A stretch of DNA of 64,000 bases from Sthenelais limicola (GCA_942159475.1 OW804096.1:14743871-14807870); one strand, 5' to 3'; shown: positions 15,001 to 23,919, counted from the first letter of the stretch. Made by a program: numbers and translations. Notes: generated by a model from the letters alone, not told the origin.

Positions 15001-18000
15001 TTCTTTTCGTAGTGATGAAATTCTTCAGTATTCATACTGAAATCAGGATTTTTGAAAACTTATTTCTAGTGGCCACTCCCCCCATCCGAGTCCCCCTTTT
15101 CCCCATGCCAGAAATATTTCAGTATTTTTGCCATGGTCCAATTTTCATTGCTGTTTTACTATGGACATTACTTCCCCTTGTAAAATTACCTTACCCAGAG
15201 CATCATCATTTCACCTCCCACCCAGTGCATGCCGACTGAGTTACTAAAAAAGGCCGGCCATGTGTATAGCTGTCTATGGCTAGACACATGTAAAAGAACC
15301 ATTGCGAATATTCTAGGACAGCAGATTGTCGCCGCATAGTGTTAAAAATAATTAAATATTTGTGTTTTTTTACTGTAGGTGTTTTTTGCCAAGCACCCCT
15401 CGCACCTGCAGAAGATCTTCAAGACCCTGACCATATTCAGTAAGAGAGACGAGATGAACAGTCAGGAGCTGGCGGAGCAGGTTATTCCCTTACTGCGGGG
15501 CCAGCAACACCTCGTCGACGAGTTCAAGCACCTTATAGAGACTGAGCGGCCGGTGCAGCAACTGTGAGTAACTAACCTAACTGCCAATATTTTAAAAGTT
15601 GCTGCCCCGTTTATCACCGGGTAGACATTCCCTCTCCCCTTCATCTCCCTTCCCCACGGGTAGAACTTATAAAATAAAGGTCCAAACAGGTGGATCTATT
15701 TAAAATGTTGTTTTCAGAGGTGACGCAGAAACCCCTTCCTACCTCCCCTCCCTTCTCCTAGGCGTTTCACCCTCCCCCCCCCCTTTCCTCACCCAGCCCC
15801 ATCTCCCCAGTGATCTCCAGCGTGCAGGAAAGCAGTGGATGACTGTGGAGGCATGTTGCTAGGGAGCGTTTCTATGCTGTCAAAGCTGCGTCGCCAAATA
15901 TGCGGTCGTAATTTAAGTTGCGTCGCCTAAAACAACATTGTGTCGCCAAATAATACAATGTAAGTTGGTCAAAGCAGAGGGAGAGGGCGGATTACAGTCA
16001 TTTAAATAGATTTGATTCTACCTCCTTTGAAAAAATCTTTGAAAAATCTGGAAAAACGAAGGCTGTGCAAAAGCGAAAGTAAGCTGCATGGAAAGTTTGG
16101 GAATTTTACATCAGCCTTTCAGACCCGATTGTCGTAAGAACGAATAAACAATTAATTATGTGGGTGTTAACTTGAAATCAATTAATTACGACAAAGAAGA
16201 TGAGGCAAATATAAGTTTGTAATTAACAGGAACTGAATTTATTGAACATAACATTTTTTTGGTATTTTCTTTCTGTTTCCTTGTACTGGATGTACTTTGT
16301 CATAATGTCGCGCTCAATACTCTCCAGCCTGTTGGCCAGATCAAGCTGTAGGAGCCTGCAACAAATATAGAAAACATGATTAGTCATTATTATAGAATAG
16401 AATAGAATAATCTTTTAATCATCAAAGGTTTACAAATTTACAAACCGGTCGACAGGCCTCTGGGAATCATTAAGGATTTATTCCCAGATCTATCAAATGT
16501 AATTCCGTATTCTATTACTAAGAGTTCATTTATGTTATACGAGGTTTTTGCGAGGATTATTCCAACGACGATGTTCTTGTACTATTTTAATTTTAACTTT
16601 ATTAGGTTACCATCTGACACTTATAAAGATTACCTTAATTAATGCGTGCGGTGATGAGTCTTATCGGTATTGACTTATGTTCATTTAACTATTCAGTAAA
16701 ATAGACCAGAACAATGGAGACAGTAATTACTCTAGAATGAATTCGTTTTCTTCTAAATATAATCCGCAGGTATATTTCTTCTGTTTAAAAGTATCTTTGT
16801 AAGGTTAAGGGAGGTGCACCTTGTGAAGGCTATGTAGAGGGAAAACAAGATATGTTACTTACGTTAGTTCCTGGCACTCTAGGGTCATGAAGATGGCGTA
16901 TTCACTCTGCCGATTCTGCCTCCGCCTGCTGCCATACCTACAAACAAACAAATAAATTATAAATATTTTGTTGCGATTTGAAACATTTTACAGAAGTGAT
17001 CTTCCATAACATAGTCGATAAGTGATGGAAGGTTAAATTTGAAGATGATAAAATGTCAAATGTGACTCGTTGTGTCGAAGTTATAAGATTATATCAAATA
17101 AAAAAAAACTTACTTTTTACGTTCGAATGACTGCAGTATGAGGTCGAGCCGATCCCGCTGAGCCTGTGGACAACATGAAATAAAGGAAATGTTGAGAACG
17201 CCTTGAATTCGGAACAATAATTGTCCATCGGAAAATCTATATCACATGAGCCTGTTGGAATCTATTAAATGGCCTTGATAATTTCGAAGATTCTCAGTTT
17301 CTTACTGTAGTTCTACCATTTCCCGGCCTCACCCACCACTCCCACACCATAAACTGAGTCACTCACAGTTTAAAAGTATTAGAAAAACGGCGATTGATAT
17401 AAAATGTAAAACTTGTTCGATACATTATTGGTACAACAATATACCACCGCCGTCATTAAGTGTTTAGAAAATCACGGAATTTCTTTTGACCAAAAGCACG
17501 GATAGGCCTAGCCTCCCCGACGACCCTCCCACTTGTGTATAGTGAAAACAAAACATTTAGGACATAATAGACTACCGTATATAAATATAAACTCATTAAA
17601 TTCTTATATGCAGAGCAAAGTGTCAGACTCTTACCAAAAGCTCCCTCCTTTCCGTGCCCACTAGGATTTGACGGGCCTTATTCTTTGCCTCTCCAAGATT
17701 CTGAACCTATTCGGTGAAAAGAGAAGCGTTATTTACGAAGTTATGCTTGAAAAACCATGCTATATTCACGGGAAAATCCCTATAATATATCTCTAACAAT
17801 AAACAGTGAAGTATAAAAAAAGATATCCAAATTGTTTAATATCGGAGGGTTGAACTAGGCCTAGTCTAGAAGTCGCCGTTTTTGGCTAGAGTAGGTGACA
17901 TCGCCGAGGATTAGGCATAAGAGATCGAGCAGTGCATGGAATATACATCGGAATTCATCAATTTCTATAGGTCAAGTCTTTCACCAAGATCTTACCATCT

Positions 18001-21000
18001 TATAACTTATTGTTGTGGTTTGGGGCCATTTTTGCTTTGTTGCAAGGGAGTGAGAAGGGGAATAATCGTTTGGGGAAAAGATGTACGTGAAGCTCGCTTG
18101 TAGGATCGGTTTGTTTTGGTTCCGTCGCTTGGTGATAGGTCTATCCTTCCTTAGTTACGCGTTGCCATATCTTGGCAACGCGCTGTGATGTTGCGTCATT
18201 TCTGTGACGTCGCGTCGGAAAAATTGCGCGACGTCATTTCCTTATTTGGGAACTGAGCGCGGAAGAGTTCCGTTGCGAGAATTTCTGTAAGATATAACGA
18301 TTTGTGTGTTGGCGAACTTTTGCTTATATGAAAATTGCTCTATATAATTATAAACACCAGTTGTGTATGAACACTGCTATGTTTTGACTAACGTTACTTT
18401 TTTATCTTTAAAACCAGTAGATGTGAGATTTAAACTCTTGGCTGAAGTGAAAGTTTCACGTCCTAAGGCTAAGGCTAAGCCAAAGAACTATAGTATAATC
18501 TAGTATAGGCCTACCGTAACCAGACATTCTGTTCAATCAGCTCTACATATTTAGTAAATTCCGCCAAATTAGGCTGAGAAAAATAATAAATACTAGCTAT
18601 ATCGGACTATATTTGGTAATGCGTTGATTCAAAATTCTTCGGTGATACTTGCACTGTTTCGAACCTCATTTTTGTTTTAAATTTGGAGGGTTTTTTTTTA
18701 AAGAGGATCGTTGAAGCATAACGGCAAATTGTATATTTCCCACCCTCTATATTACAGTCACGATGAGGATTATGAGGAGGTGACGATCCCTGACGATGAT
18801 GACAGTCGGGAGTGCCCGGTGCCAGAGACGGACATAGAGGACATTATTCTGGGCGAGTGTGCCGAGGACGATCTGTACGGCACGCACCGGTGCAAGTGCC
18901 GCTGTCACGCCGTCAACGACAAGCTTTTCTCCCGCAGGAGGAAACACTGCGATGGATGCAGCAAAAAGGTAGGCCTACGTCTTCTATGCGTTATGTTGTC
19001 TTGTTCTATTGTTCTTTGCTCGTTTGATGGAACCTCTACTCCCATTTTATTCATTAAAACATCTTACTGTTACCAGAGCTAGACATACTGTATAGCATAA
19101 TTCGTTTTCTGCAGCCTCTACTCCCAGTTTATTCAATAAACATTATAGGACCTACATAATCCAATGTCACTGATAATTATACCTATGTGCGAACATAAAC
19201 AATAATCAGCAAATATCTTTAACTGTCTTAACAAGACTTGAAGGTTACACAAAAGTCATTTTTAGCGACCTCTCTCCTAACATACCCCACTTATTGCACC
19301 CCTCAAATGAAATGAATAATCTTTTATCACACATTACCTTTTATCTTTGCTTAGATTATCCGAGGTAAGATGTACATGCAGACAATGGAGAAGACATTGC
19401 GGCCCGTACAGGTCAAATTTGTGGGCAGCCAGCCCCGCCCTGCCTGCCCCGCGGTCCCACTCGTGGAGGAGGAAGGGCCACAGAAGGAGGACACGGTGCT
19501 GTCTAGTGATGAGGAGAGTTATAAAGACATCCCAGGAGAGATGGAGGCTGAGGCGGGACCTCCTCCACCCAAGAAACGGAGACGCCTCAAGTCGACTGGA
19601 CTCAAGGTGAGAATAGGATGTACTTCCAGGGTTCGGTTCCCACAAGTCATTAAAAGTCATTAAAAAGGAAAATACATTTGTAAGGCTTATAAAAGTAAAA
19701 AGTTAAATTAAGTTTTGAGTCACTTAAAAGTCGTTAAAAATTGTGGTGACCTGATAATTCCCCTATCGGCTTCATAATTCATTTCAAATGCACTAGAAGG
19801 CACCATTTAACGAGTATTGTTTCAAAATTGTCTGGTGGGGAGTACCCTAAACCCTTCTCTATGTATACATATATATATATGCTGTGTCTCTGGCGCTTGC
19901 AGACCCCTTCCTCATACACAATCGTCCCAACCTTTTCTGTACAATTTGCAAACCTGCTACTGTATAGAGTCCACGAGTCCTTTATAAGCCCTTATTTGGG
20001 ACATTAAAAAGTCCTTAAATTCCAGTCTCCCTAGACGAACTGTGGGAACCCAGTGATAAACATAACGAGAAGTTTACATGCTTGAGTTGTCTAGGTGGTT
20101 CTAGGCTATTTTCACGAGTGGCCATAGTCCATGAGGGAAAATGTCCTGTGAACCACCGTGTGGTGACAAGTGGACATTTATAATGTTCTTTATGTGTGTA
20201 TCAACGTGTTGATGCCAACAATATCACATATTCAGATCTCACTCTGTTGAGGGTGATAACACCGTAACATCAGATGTCAATTTATTTATTTTTTTAAACA
20301 AAAAACTTGTGACATAAATGTGGAAGCATAAGGGAGTTCTTGTTGTGTGTGTGGTGCCAATCATTGGTATTTCGCCGTAATGATTACATTTCTCAGGGTG
20401 TGATTACAATAGGACAATATGTATAACCAAAATTACGACTGTGGGAATGTTAATGATTTACATAAAGATTGTAACATAGGATACACGATACACGATTATG
20501 AAACCCTTAGTAGCTCAACCAAGTGCTAAAATATTTATACAGGGATACTACTAACTGACTTCTCCAAGTACAATTACTAAAGTAAGAACTCTAGATCTTA
20601 ATTTAAAGAATTGTTGCTATTATGTATGTATAAATGCCCTAACAGAATATCTGTTAACATTGTATTTAGTAGAGAAATTAGAAAGAACTTACCCAGAGTG
20701 GTTTAATAAAAGCCAGACGACAAGATAAAAGCCGGGTTGCCACAGATATAATAAGACAAAAATATCTCTTTTTAGGTAAAGATGCCCACCAAAAAGGCAG
20801 ATCAGCCAAACTCATCGGACACCCCAACCACCACTCCAATAAGCACCTCCATACCCACCAGTGAGATAGCCCAGGACTCTATATTGGTCCCGCTCTCGGC
20901 CTCCTCAACCTCTACCCCTCAACCTACAGATTTCAGCCAACTAAGGCAAGAACTGGGACGAGGAAACCAGCCCAACAAAGATCAGAACGAAGAAGAAGAA

Positions 21001-22329
21001 TCTTGTCCTTCTAATTCCTCTTATACCTCAAAACAAGATCTCAAACCAGAGAATTATGAGCAAAGTGGATCTGATAGCAAAGATAGAGAAATGTGCGAGT
21101 CAAATCTTTCTGAATCGACACCAATAATAGGTAATCCAGATCTGTGTGACGACTCTTCAATGTTCCCTGAATCACAGATGGTAGGAGACGGAGGAGATAC
21201 TTCAGAAGCCTCTCTGATGAGATCTGTTTTTCAAGGACAAGAAGAGGAGACCCAAGATGGAGAAAAACAGCAGGAGCAGGTGAGGCTAGCAGAGGAAAAA
21301 TCATCTCTTCATATTGATGAGGAGTCTACCCAACCTCCAACCTCGGCCAACCCTGAACTGAACACCTCTCGCAATCTGATAGTAGAAACTAGCTTGATGG
21401 GCATAGAAACGCCTCTAAAACTCAGACCCATGATGAGAATAGCTTCTAAGGACATCAGAATGACTCAAGTACCTTCTGATTCCGATAGTTCAAACAACTC
21501 GAATCCCCAGTCAGAAAATTCCCATTCCAATTCCCAAGGTTCTGGGGGTGCTGGGCAGAACTCCACTGACGGAGTTGAGCCTTTGGCTAGTGGCAGTTCA
21601 AATGGAACTGTCGTTGGTGAGGATGAAGTAAGAGGAGGACAGTCCTCTAATGTGTGTGTAGTCTCTAAAACACCCACCCATGTAGACATGGATGAAACAG
21701 CGAACATGGGCAGTTGCTGTAATAAAGATTCATCCAATTCGTCTTCCTCGGATAAAGCTGAAACTAGTGAAAGAATTGTATTGAAATTGAACATAAATCA
21801 AACTGATGTCAATGTAGAAAATAGCCTTAAAGACAGCAACTCTAGTTCCAATTCCAATTCCAATTCCAATTCTAATTCTAATTCTAATCAGACTTCTTCA
21901 TCTTCTTCGTGTTCTTCTATAACCACCGCAACAACCAGCTCCAAAACAGGGGAAATCCCAGTCCAGCCTGGACCATCACAAACATTCCCTTCATTCACAG
22001 AGGCTGGGGGTGGAGATGGTGGTGAGAGTTTAGGGTTTAAATTGACTGATGGGGGTTGTACTGAGCAAGGAGGAGGGGGAGATGGTGAGGTGGAGGAGAA
22101 AACATGTACAGAGTCTTGTAGTGATACTACAATGGATGAAGAGGAAGATGGAGAGAGTAAGGGAGCGAGAAGTGAAGACAAGATCGACTGGTCAAGGTTA
22201 GTTTTATCGTATCATAAAGATGTTGCCTATAATCTTTATTAGGCAAAACAAAATATGTGTTTCCGATTTACCCCCTAACCCGATTTACCCCCTAACCCGG
22301 AACTTTTTCAGTTCTTGGGAGGTGGTTTC

Positions 22330-22370
<41 letters not shown>

Positions 22371-23919
22371 ACCCCCCCCCCCCCTTACCTAGTTCTCAGC
22401 CAGATAAATCGGAAACACACCTATTTTTTTTGGCCTTATCATACAAGCATTCACTACCGAGGGCTCGACGACCTTTCTTTACTTATGAAACAGCAAAGTA
22501 CTTTACCAACGGAATTATTTTGCGTTGTCATGCCGACGCAAGTTTGCCGGAGCGAGTGCTTTTCTCCCCCGATTGTTTCACCTATTTCTAGTTATGCCTA
22601 TTATCTTTTTTATTAAATACCTTAAACATTATGAAGTAGGGCCTTAAGCCCAGAAACAATCAATGGGCTACTCAAAATAAGTTATTTTGAAACTGTATCC
22701 ATTAATTTATAACATTACTGTATATAGAAGATTTGAAGCAATTTCCTTGTTTAATAAGAATGGAAATAAAAAATATCTATATTATAAATGACAATAATGA
22801 GTCCCATGCGCTCCTTTCAGAGTTCTAGTTTCAAAACAAAAGTGTCCAACATTTTAAAATAACTAATAATTCTATCATTCTCTTCGTATATGAAAAAAAC
22901 AACCTGGAAATATTGCAGTCTAGATCTGTGTATAACTATACTGTTGCCATAATATTATATCAAAATCCACAAATCTTGAGTGTACCTTTTCGTTATTATT
23001 TTCTCAGCTGCTTTAGCTTGTTCTAGAATCATATCTTCTGCTTAATTTGATTTCATTTAAATGGCAAGTTTATATTGAGTGTGGTGTCTGTTACAGAGAG
23101 GAGGACAAGGTGATCCTGCTGACGTGTCAGAGGCTACAACCTCAGCCATCTACGTTTGTGGAGATAGCCAACACCCTTCCATCACAACCCACGGCCGCGC
23201 AGGTTGGTATCTTGGACATTTATTATTATACAGTTTAGGGATTTAGTATTGGTTTCATTATTAGGAGTCTAGCGGGTTTCTCTTACACTGTTGGAAGACT
23301 GCTTTTGGAATTAGAGGGAGTAATGGATTCAGGAAATGTCTGGTCTTAAAACCGAAACAGGGTTTGTTTCCACATGGAAATTGTGGATGGGGATATGCAG
23401 TGGGAAACTTATAAGGTTTTATAAGACAGTGTAAGGTGGTAGAGCTTGCACATATTATTATATGACTGATGTGTTTAAGTTGTGTTTGTACGGTTGTTGT
23501 TGCTAAAGAACTAGTGAAAGTTGTACTGTTATTACCCCCACTACGCTCCTGAGATCTCACTGAATAAATTACTGCACACTGTTTAACTTGTTCTTTTAAA
23601 GGATTCTCTTTAACTCTCTAAATTGTTTTTTAAAAAATGAGTTAATGTGATATTGTAACCATCATTTTATATCATATTTTTTTGCTTTTTTCCTATCATT
23701 TCTTTTTAAAATGAAGTGATCATTCTGGGCTTCCGTAGTATACCGAAGATTTGAACCACTTTTCTTGTGCAACTGTACTCAAACTGACTTGTCTACAATC
23801 CTCTTTATTTACCTTAGGTGGAGGCACGGTTTCTTGTACTGATGAGACTTCTGGAGGACGACGAGGCTTCCGACTCTAGCAGTGGTGGAGAGGAGGAAGA
23901 CATGGAGGAGGGCGAGTGA
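1..23919 (+). CDS. GON4L: GON4L (GON-4-like) homologue, 3' sixteen exons, 5' end outside window
   Basis: Spliced exons: 1-40 (partial), 1161-1277, 2149-2178, 2699-2838, 3738-5956, 11347-11627, 12266-12414, 13219-13336, 13801-13938, 14546-14701, 15379-15563, 18758-18968, 19355-19606, 20776-22196, 23097-23202, 23818-23919. All junctions are GT-AG and every phase matches, giving 1,887 residues ending at TGA 23917-23919. The order is that of GON4L: Ser/Thr/Pro-rich region, acidic/basic stretches, PAH-type region (about residues 1032-1190), Cys-rich block (about 1210-1261), low-complexity region, SANT/Myb-like domain near the C-terminus (about 1815-1870). GON4L family proteins are nuclear transcriptional co-regulators linked to YY1, SIN3A/HDAC1 and cell-cycle control (family knowledge). 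Basic nuclear-localisation-like clusters occur at the exon 6/7 junction and in exon 13. Assignment is by architecture and motif recognition; no alignment was run. Exon 1 is the least certain. Confidence 0.8.
1161..2838 (+). CDS. GON4L: GON4L exons 2-4, including a 30-nt microexon
   Basis: Exon 2 (1161-1277) begins DYYLKNPAEELERYTLLEDP after a TTTTACAG acceptor and ends at TATCCG|gtaagg. Exon 3 (2149-2178) is only 30 nt, encoding SFAGIKTKFK, between TATTTCAG and AAG|gtatgt; both junctions are phase 0. Exon 4 (2699-2838) starts LGKINVNYDPDTRS and contains a Ser/Gly/acidic stretch (SVSSTDTDLEEVYHQQQ), ending in phase 2. Its AG joins the G of exon 5 to complete an Arg codon. The short window-edge exon 1-40 (frame RLRYDKGANNMVK) would join exon 2 in phase 0. 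No independent domain is recognised here. Confidence 0.75.
1313..1486. mobile_element. MITE, CAGT..ACTG family, copy 1
   Basis: 174 bp with terminal inverted repeats CAGTGTAGGCCCA / GGGCCTAGACTG, flanked by a 4-bp direct repeat TCAT. It shares internal sequence in inverted orientation with the copy at 12439-12630. It lies in GON4L intron 2. Confidence 0.75.
2926..3375 (+). repeat. polypyrimidine (CT-rich) tract with degenerate tandem units
   Basis: About 450 bp of almost pure C/T on the + strand in GON4L intron 4. The first part is built from degenerate units resembling CCTTTTACTATTTACTCCTC-TTCCTCCTCCTTCC. Long ORFs on both strands here are composition artefacts. Confidence 0.85.
3738..5956 (+). 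CDS. GON4L: GON4L giant exon 5: Ser/Thr/Pro-rich disordered region
   Basis: A 2,219-nt exon encodes about 740 residues dominated by Ser, Thr, Pro and Val, with repeated SP/TP dipeptides typical of proline-directed kinase targets. Towards the end it becomes basic (SPLPKIPKSPRRRILQQKAR, then RRARTRSGFRKIKAKP). The start is set by the acceptor GTTTCAG at 3731-3737, because the preceding 65 in-frame codons lie in the intron. The end is the donor GGAG|gtaaga, phase 1, which joins the exon at 11347 across a 5.4-kb intron containing the hAT-derived gene. Opposite-strand ORFs here are shadows. Confidence 0.8.
6554..6568. promoter_or_regulatory. X-box-like RFX site
   Basis: CGTTGCTAGGCAACC is a near-palindrome close to the RFX X-box consensus, in GON4L intron 5 about 730 bp upstream of the hAT-derived ORF. 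Function is unknown and a chance match is possible. Confidence 0.3.
6656..6892. mobile_element. MITE of the ATATGGGTCAG family, copy A
   Basis: Ends ATATGGGTCAGATTTTCA and its inverted counterpart form TIRs of about 34 bp (to GTACAATT). The AT-rich interior has no ORF. Related copies lie at 52744-52990 and 58698-58944, and decayed ones at 18530-18690 and 57185-57393. It is in GON4L intron 5, just upstream of the hAT-derived gene. Confidence 0.75.
7302..9734 (+). CDS. hAT-transposase-derived protein with BED zinc finger, intact single exon
   Basis: This 810-codon intronless ORF is nested in GON4L intron 5 on the same strand. The first ATG is at 7302. The BED-type finger is at about residues 30-95: W-x-E near the start, C-T-M-C, then H-A-E-T-K-K-H. 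The RNase H-like core follows, with LDVCTSTARDKILTILVSYY matching the first hAT Asp block and HRWLSVLD matching the conserved RW motif. The C-terminal hAT dimerisation region is at about 695-760: LDHWWREIFAGGKYPCLSRV, then SFSGISGTILSPQTNRLDVV. Where active hAT enzymes usually have a second-Asp motif like DGA and a C-x2-H motif, I see CDTRNGF and GDASQHAH, so catalytic loss is possible. No TIRs with 8-bp duplications were found, which fits either a domesticated gene or an eroded transposon. Similar SDFKWSPDL-containing proteins are widespread in fish and marine invertebrates (recalled). Confidence 0.8.
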   Translation: MSISEETRLKMGSFFIDRNADLSVVEKGIRNKFKWSWLSEIDTHGDYYSDYIKKSDQPGQAYCTMCDDYIKYRSGGKKCLKDHAETKKHTRTRRIRMDNPQLQSSFKVKLVQTCGTSGPSGNASNANASDTSARGRTKCNPSHGVASNVQSANKHCQVRQPLYSQTPSKPNISMADRESNMEGLFNYFSVQHTLPSSMVPELIALAVEASRDMPALTSISKKKTCASYQLTDGIGCALHEELVNDLRATHFSMNLDVCTSTARDKILTILVSYYSESQLQKVVKHYKSISLVTVNAQSIHDEVIKHLDKDKIPLGNLISVLCDTRNGFESKLRESSPLLLRVGGDASQHAHDVLQYFSKYFKKYVERFDDDIYSDFKWSPDLKDYLQEICSFLGVHFLTPKKRDAHRWLSVLDATEPNVTMFQAYTLFYWAWLPDEDKATYNDIRKKIIKHLPPKNRKRLKIIQSKCKLKKLTDDDEARKTRIVSKVFYRRKKTRLLMGLYLEFLKPFKDFVLKFEQREPMIHRLNDELVDLLTWLFSCFMKPEHLKEKNVLFLSPEKIKDESLHQNLDGLFTGVQACEILKEYKDRVKFLKSLKRAYMDTAMYLQKKLGSNKIVKALSAIDPKAMGFYEGKKSLTSLTNHFKFVYKEKEEHQAVVVEIMKIHCDNSLPALVVNNQNVQLDHWWREIFAGGKYPCLSRVVKVCLSIFTAPQLDQSFSGISGTILSPQTNRLDVVAYSAIQSIRYELMSKGQTAVEYHHREDIQKDPVHQLQAQYLQIAHSHYLKRLVKMEKKKVNVDKPEGPSNKKLKLK
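10830..10915 (-). ncRNA. degenerate hammerhead-like motif, minus strand
   Basis: On the minus strand the sequence reads CCTGAAGAAGCTCACC, a loop, GGGTGAAATATTGG: a CTGAAGA-like core, an imperfect stem II and a GAAA box. A related minus-strand relic is at 32830-32885. Both are too decayed to call functional. Confidence 0.35.
11100..11200 (+). ncRNA. type I hammerhead-ribozyme-like motif with upstream TATA box (Penelope-like element relic)
   Basis: The conserved core CTGACGA (11150-11156) is followed by a stem II hairpin GTGCAC/GTGCAT, then CGAAAC (11174-11179), a 2-bp stem III with GTTG loop, and G-U-A (cleavage predicted after 11186). Outer stem I can form from TTTGTCT (11139-11145) with AGACAAA (11190-11196), but the base pairs next to the core are mismatched, so activity is doubtful. 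A TATATAAA lies at about 11103-11110. Penelope-like retroelements are known to carry such short-stem-III hammerheads. No reverse transcriptase is seen nearby. Confidence 0.5.
11347..13336 (+). CDS. GON4L: GON4L exons 6-8: acidic and basic linker
   Basis: Exon 6 (11347-11627) is acidic (SSDTDDVLATADETEDTDLD) and ends with a Lys/Arg cluster PKPKRQRRWKKK. Exon 7 (12266-12414) continues with VKKKTEYNDSASDNDEGFGM and an acidic DEGDEDDPYARLM stretch. Exon 8 (13219-13336) reads FDPKRSTSRTDRQVKSKSK then MKREMTLHMLAPDLMESDVM. The basic runs are likely nuclear localisation signals. Junction phases are 1, 0, 2 and 0 in order and all join without a stop. Introns 7 and 8 each hold a MITE. Confidence 0.78.
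12439..12630. mobile_element. MITE, CAGT..ACTG family, copy 2
   Basis: 192 bp with termini CAGTCTAGGTCCAAA / TTTGGGCCTAGACTG, flanked by AACT direct repeats. It is opposite in orientation to copy 1, and the GCGAGAGGCTTTCCCT and AATGACATTTTGC stretches match. It lies in GON4L intron 7. Superfamily is not assigned. Confidence 0.75.
13363..13549. mobile_element. Tc1/pogo-like MITE with TA target duplication
   Basis: 187 bp with perfect 12-bp TIRs CAGTGGAACCTC / GAGGTTCCACTG, flanked by TA on both sides. The subterminal sequence (TCTATTGAGACCACC) is also inverted on the right. CAGTGGAACCTC ends resemble Tigger/pogo non-autonomous elements common in animals. It lies in GON4L intron 8 and has no ORF. 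Confidence 0.8.
13801..15563 (+). CDS. GON4L: GON4L exons 9-11: paired amphipathic helix (PAH)-type region
   Basis: Exon 9 (13801-13938) encodes FAQAYLAHAREVM...LEKFLHLMVAF. Exon 10 (14546-14701) encodes EVEDLLSDSYPALLEQFSGF then FIQLRVFLRKLE. Exon 11 (15379-15563) encodes VFFAKHPSHLQKIFKTLTIF then ELAEQVIPLLRGQQHLVDEF. Repeated pairs of amphipathic helices with L-x2-F / FL-x2-L spacing and the 'L..YP.LL.QF..FL' pattern resemble SIN3-type PAH folds, as described for GON4L. All three exons are in phase, and exon 11 leaves phase 2 into exon 12 across a 3.2-kb intron that holds an antisense gene. Confidence 0.8.
14850..14868 (+). repeat. poly-C tract
   Basis: A run of about 17 C in GON4L intron 10. 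Confidence 0.9.
16223..17998 (-). CDS. antisense five-exon gene for a 108-residue helical protein, inside GON4L intron 11
   Basis: Exons on the minus strand: 17998-17996 (ATG only), 17700-17635, 17163-17114, 16937-16863, 16355-16223. Donors are strong (gtaagatc, gtaagag, gtaagttt, gtaagtaa), all acceptors are AG, and phases 0,0,2,2 join into one frame. The product starts M-NLGEAKNKARQILVGTERRE, contains RDRLDLILQSFERKK and QSEYAIFMTLECQEL, and ends in ANRLESIERDIMTKYIQYKE plus a short tail. It looks entirely alpha-helical, charged and soluble, with no membrane segment. Size and layout recall short axonemal proteins such as CFAP141, but this is a weak guess. An AATAAA lies just before the stop (minus strand of 16238-16243), so the 3' end is very tight or another signal is used. 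A uORF (ATG at 18030-18028) precedes the start. Confidence 0.6.
16385..16540 (-). mobile_element. possible LINE 3' tail, minus strand
   Basis: A TAGAA pentamer array (TAGAATAGAATAGAATAATC) followed inward by LINE-3'-end-like sequence suggests a minus-strand retroelement tail. It lies in intron 4 of the antisense small gene. No coding part was found. Confidence 0.3.
18040..18300 (-). promoter_or_regulatory. CpG/CRE-rich promoter-like region for the antisense gene
   Basis: This is a local GC- and CpG-rich patch in AT-rich intron, directly upstream of the minus-strand gene. It contains CRE-like sites (TGACGTCG and CGACGTCA near 18205-18236) and an inverted repeat GCGTTGCC-7 nt-GGCAACGC (about 18160-18182) whose half-sites match RFX X-box halves, though the 7-nt gap is wider than the usual 0-3. 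No TATA box was seen. Assignment is from composition and position only. Confidence 0.45.
18530..18690. mobile_element. decayed MITE of the ATATGGGTCAG family, copy D
   Basis: Only internal sequence remains (TTTAGTAAATTCCGCCAAAT, GCGTTGATTC). It lies 70 bp upstream of GON4L exon 12. Confidence 0.45.
18758..18968 (+). CDS. GON4L: GON4L exon 12: acidic then Cys/His-rich segment
   Basis: After the acceptor TATTACAG, the exon completes a Leu codon from exon 11 and reads HDEDYEEVTIPDDDDSRECP, then TDIEDIILGECAEDDLYGTH, then RCKCRCHAVNDKLFSRRRKH-CDGC. The C-x-C-x-C-H ... H-C-x2-C spacing could bind zinc, but this is inference. It ends AAAAAG|gtaggc in phase 0. A decayed MITE copy lies immediately upstream in the intron. 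Confidence 0.78.
19355..19606 (+). CDS. GON4L: GON4L exon 13
   Basis: This 84-codon exon begins IIRGKMYMQTMEKTLRPVQV and ends PPPPKKRRRLKSTGLK before gtgaga. The middle is acidic with a casein-kinase-like VLSSDEESYKD stretch. KKRRRLK is a good monopartite nuclear localisation signal. Both junctions are phase 0. Confidence 0.78.
20776..22196 (+). CDS. GON4L: GON4L giant exon 14: Ser/Asn/Glu-rich disordered region
   Basis: A 1,421-nt exon encodes about 474 low-complexity residues rich in Ser, Thr, Asn, Gln and Glu, with patches such as SSNSNSNSNSNSNSN (hexanucleotide tract at about 21841-21890) and Gly/Asp runs. It ends EDKIDWSR, where the Arg codon is split (AG|A) into exon 15. The trailing IDWSREEDKVIL is the start of the SANT-like domain. 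The start is set by the TTTTTAG acceptor at 20769-20775. Confidence 0.78.
22241..22436. mobile_element. fold-back element with long A tract and C tract
   Basis: Inverted ends (GTGTTTCCGATTTA / TAAATCGGAAACAC, with AGGC(C)AAAA outside) enclose a duplicated GATTTACCCCCTAACCC, a run of about 45 A and a run of about 14 C. It begins 45 bp after GON4L exon 14. A related end, CCTTACCTAGTT...AATCGGAAACACC, is at about 58604-58645. Confidence 0.6.
23097..23919 (+). CDS. GON4L: GON4L exons 15-16: C-terminal SANT/Myb-like domain, acidic tail and stop
   Basis: Exon 15 (23097-23202) encodes EEDKVILLTCQRLQPQPSTF then VEIANTLPSQPTAAQ. Exon 16 (23818-23919) encodes VEARFLVLMRLLEDDEASDS, an acidic tail and TGA. 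Together with the W at the end of exon 14, the W-x-R-E-E-D-K-x-I-L ... F..IA..L......V..RF..LM pattern is a three-helix SANT/Myb-like fold, as at the C-terminus of GON4L and YY1AP1. All phases agree. Confidence 0.85.
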
